From Sphingopyxis sp. (GTDB lineage: Bacteria; Pseudomonadota; Alphaproteobacteria; Sphingomonadales; Sphingomonadaceae), in the NCBI GenBank assembly GCA_012035435.1, contig JAAUPH010000014.1:1-18371 (forward strand): 18,371 nucleotides of DNA. The letters are read 5' to 3'. This document shows, in pieces, positions 15,489 through 18,371 of the stretch. A program made the position numbers and the translations under genes. Position 1 is the first letter of the stretch, and every line of letters starts with the position of its first letter. Under the pieces are notes generated by a model that did not search any database, had not been told where the DNA came from, and worked only from the letters and a program-made list of their open reading frames with translations.

Positions 15489-16334
15489 ATGACCATCTTG
15501 CGATCGACCATATTGGATGCAGCCAGCGGTGCCTTTGCCTTTTCCAGCGATCAGGCAGCGGAGGCGGGGCGTGCACTGCAATCGCAATATGTTGGGGCTG
15601 AACCCTTTCCCCACATTGTTCTGGACGATTTCATTGATCAGGACTTGCTGCGCGGTCTTATTCGCGAATGGCCGGAAGCAGGGGCGAACATTGGGTACAA
15701 CCGGTCGCAGGAACGGCTGAAATATGAATGGCAGCCCGTCAATCTGGTCTCGCCGCGGGTACGGAATTTTCTTGCCGAAATGAACTCGGCGCCGATGCTG
15801 GCCTTTCTTGAAGCGCTGACGGGCATCGATAAGCTGATCGTCGATCCGCATTTCATGGGCGGCGGACTGCATGAGACAAAGGCGGGCGGACACCTGGGCG
15901 TCCATGCCGATTTCAACATCAACAAGCGGATTAATGTGGTCCGCCGCCTCAATCTGCTTATCTATTTGAACGAACATTGGGATCCGGCATGGAACGGCGC
16001 GCTTGAGCTGTGGGAGCGGGATATGAGCGGCCGGGCCAAATCGGTCCAGCCGGAGCTGGGGCGCGCGGTGATATTTAACACTGATCTCGACAGCTTTCAC
16101 GGCGTCCCTGACCCGGTTGCCTGTCCGCCCGACCGGGCACGGCGTTCGGTCGCGCTTTACTATTATACGGCACCGACTGAGGGGCTTGGGGCTATTCCCA
16201 GCCGAACCACGGTATTTCGCCGACGTCCCGATAGCCAGGACAAGACCGATTGGGCAGTTTGGCGTCGCCATATGATGGCCGATTGGATTCCGCCGGCTAT
16301 CTTTCGGGCAGTGCGGGGCATGAAGGGCCGGTGA
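15489..16334 (+). CDS. 2-oxoglutarate/Fe(II)-dependent oxygenase (prolyl-4-hydroxylase-like)
   Basis: 281 residues. The double-stranded beta-helix iron site is visible: HAD (His139-x-Asp141, in HLGVHADFN), distal His204 (DSFHGVPDP), and an Arg-rich RARRSVALYYYT (216-227) that would bind 2-oxoglutarate. FMGGGLHET and LNLLIYLNEHWD are typical flanking strands. No signal peptide or TM helix, so it is cytosolic. Such enzymes hydroxylate proteins, sugars or small molecules; the substrate here is unknown. A GGGAAAG site precedes ATG 15489. It lies 60 bases after epsI, on the same strand, and could be part of the operon or just adjacent; modification of a sugar or of a PEP-CTERM protein would be speculation. 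Confidence 0.85.
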   Translation: MTILRSTILDAASGAFAFSSDQAAEAGRALQSQYVGAEPFPHIVLDDFIDQDLLRGLIREWPEAGANIGYNRSQERLKYEWQPVNLVSPRVRNFLAEMNSAPMLAFLEALTGIDKLIVDPHFMGGGLHETKAGGHLGVHADFNINKRINVVRRLNLLIYLNEHWDPAWNGALELWERDMSGRAKSVQPELGRAVIFNTDLDSFHGVPDPVACPPDRARRSVALYYYTAPTEGLGAIPSRTTVFRRRPDSQDKTDWAVWRRHMMADWIPPAIFRAVRGMKGR

Positions 16335-16395
16335 GGCACTTCAGCGCTGGTCAACCGGTGCCGCCAGTGCCAGGTTCAATGGCCCAAGACGCGCA

Positions 16396-17024
16396 TCATT
16401 TTCCCCGGCTTTCGAGGCGTGCCTCGCGGGCAATGGCGGCGAGGCGTTTGCGGTTGGCGGCGGGGCCCGACAGCGCAGCCACCAATTTGATCGTGGTGCG
16501 CGTTCCGCGATAATAATCCACCGCCGATCGCTGCACATAATGGTGGAGCGCCGGAGCATAGTCCCACTCCAGCCGCTCGATCAGACGCATCGTCGTCGCC
16601 GAATAACGGTCGCAGCTGAACGGCACTGTGTCATAGGTGCCGAGCTTGATCGTCACCTTACGCGGCTTGAGCGATTTGCAGGTCCATAGCGTGGCGGTGC
16701 GCCGCCAGCCCTCGGTTGGCTTGCTGCGCGTTTCGGCAACGACGCGAAAGCGAACCGAACGGGGCTTATCGAGCGGCCATAGCTGCTGAGGCGTGCCGAC
16801 AACTTTCCGCTTGCCTATCCCTTTGCCTGCGCGCCAGCCGAGCACGGGGACGATGAAGTTGCGGCTGCGGTCATAGCTGGCACCGGTCAGCCCGGCCCAG
16901 GTGATGCGATCACCGCGCACCTTGACCACCCGTTCGACCCGGCCATCGGAAAAGACAAAGGCATCCGTCGCGCGGTAGCGGGGCATGGCGGCGGTGCTGG
17001 TCGCCAGAACCAGCGAAGCGGCGA

Positions 17025-17028
<4 letters not shown>
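16396..17028 (-). CDS. Secreted protein of unknown function, coupled to S8 protease
   Basis: 210 residues beginning MIAASLVLATSTAAMPRY, a short signal peptide with no strong positive N-region. The mature part is basic, with regularly spaced beta-like strands, two Cys (in LWTCKSL and PFSCDRYS) that could pair, and a helical Arg-rich C-terminus. I do not recognise a family. The ATG overlaps the stop of the S8 protease by four bases (ATGA, 17025-17028), so the two are translated together and probably act together in the envelope or outside the cell, for example as substrate, inhibitor or partner (inference). It is convergent with the 2OG oxygenase, with 61 bases between the stops. Confidence 0.7.
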
Positions 17029-18292
<1,264 letters not shown>

Positions 18293-18371
18293 CTGCCGCC
18301 GGCGAATTCGCGATGAATGTCAGCGGTCGCGACGACGACGGTGACGGCGACACGGACAGGCCTCGAGGACC

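Noticed and set aside
15393..16271. Minus-strand open frame opposite the 2OG oxygenase
   Set aside because: No family features, and it would overlap the oxygenase with intact iron ligands on the plus strand.

Overview
The window looks like part of a chromosome from an alphaproteobacterium of the Sphingomonadales (Sphingopyxis/Sphingomonas-like). The evidence is the moderately high GC content, a PEPxxWAMM-type PEP-CTERM sorting signal typical of sphingomonads, and a complete exosortase/EpsI/exopolysaccharide (EPS) locus with the characteristic gene order: PPIase lipoprotein, outer-membrane barrel, Wza-like export protein, Wzz/GumC-like protein, EpsG-like ATPase, exosortase, EpsI. The taxonomic call is inference; no rRNA or tRNA gene is present.

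Layout. (1) Positions 1-604: the 5' end of a minus-strand secreted protein, a Gly-rich PEP-CTERM reading frame without a signal peptide, and a decayed 3' scrap of an IS481-family transposase fused onto its end. (2) 593-3651: a minus-strand membrane protein of unknown function, a divergent O-antigen-ligase/Wzy-type polymerase (frameshifted), and a small one-TM protein. (3) 3757-5612: a two-gene pair resembling a phage/gene-transfer-agent head-spike module, a small spike-base-like protein directly followed by an SGNH hydrolase (frameshifted). (4) 5822-8392: the polyprenyl-phosphate sugar-1-phosphate transferase that would start the repeat unit, and a convergent Alg14-Alg13 fused glycosyltransferase (frameshifted). 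(5) 8595-15428: an EPS export and protein-sorting run of seven plus-strand genes, the last four tightly packed or overlapping. (6) 15489-18371: a 2OG-Fe(II) oxygenase, then a minus-strand pair of a subtilisin-like S8 protease (frameshifted near its N-terminus) and a secreted protein of unknown function.

How the genes could work together (inference from families): the initiating transferase loads a sugar phosphate on undecaprenyl phosphate, the Alg14/13-type enzyme adds a sugar, the ligase/Wzy protein polymerises, the Wzz-like protein and EpsG-like ATPase control chain length and export, and the Wza-like protein with the beta-barrel takes the polymer through the outer membrane, aided by the PPIase lipoprotein. 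The exosortase with EpsI processes PEP-CTERM proteins, of which a candidate or decayed substrate lies at the left edge. No flippase and few glycosyltransferases are in the window, so the pathway is incomplete here.

The two most notable points are the GTA/phage-like spike-base plus SGNH pair inside a polysaccharide locus, and four genes each broken by a single-base shift, three of them at short homopolymers. That pattern suggests either sequencing error or recent/reversible inactivation. Each broken frame is restored to a full-length, family-typical protein by one base.
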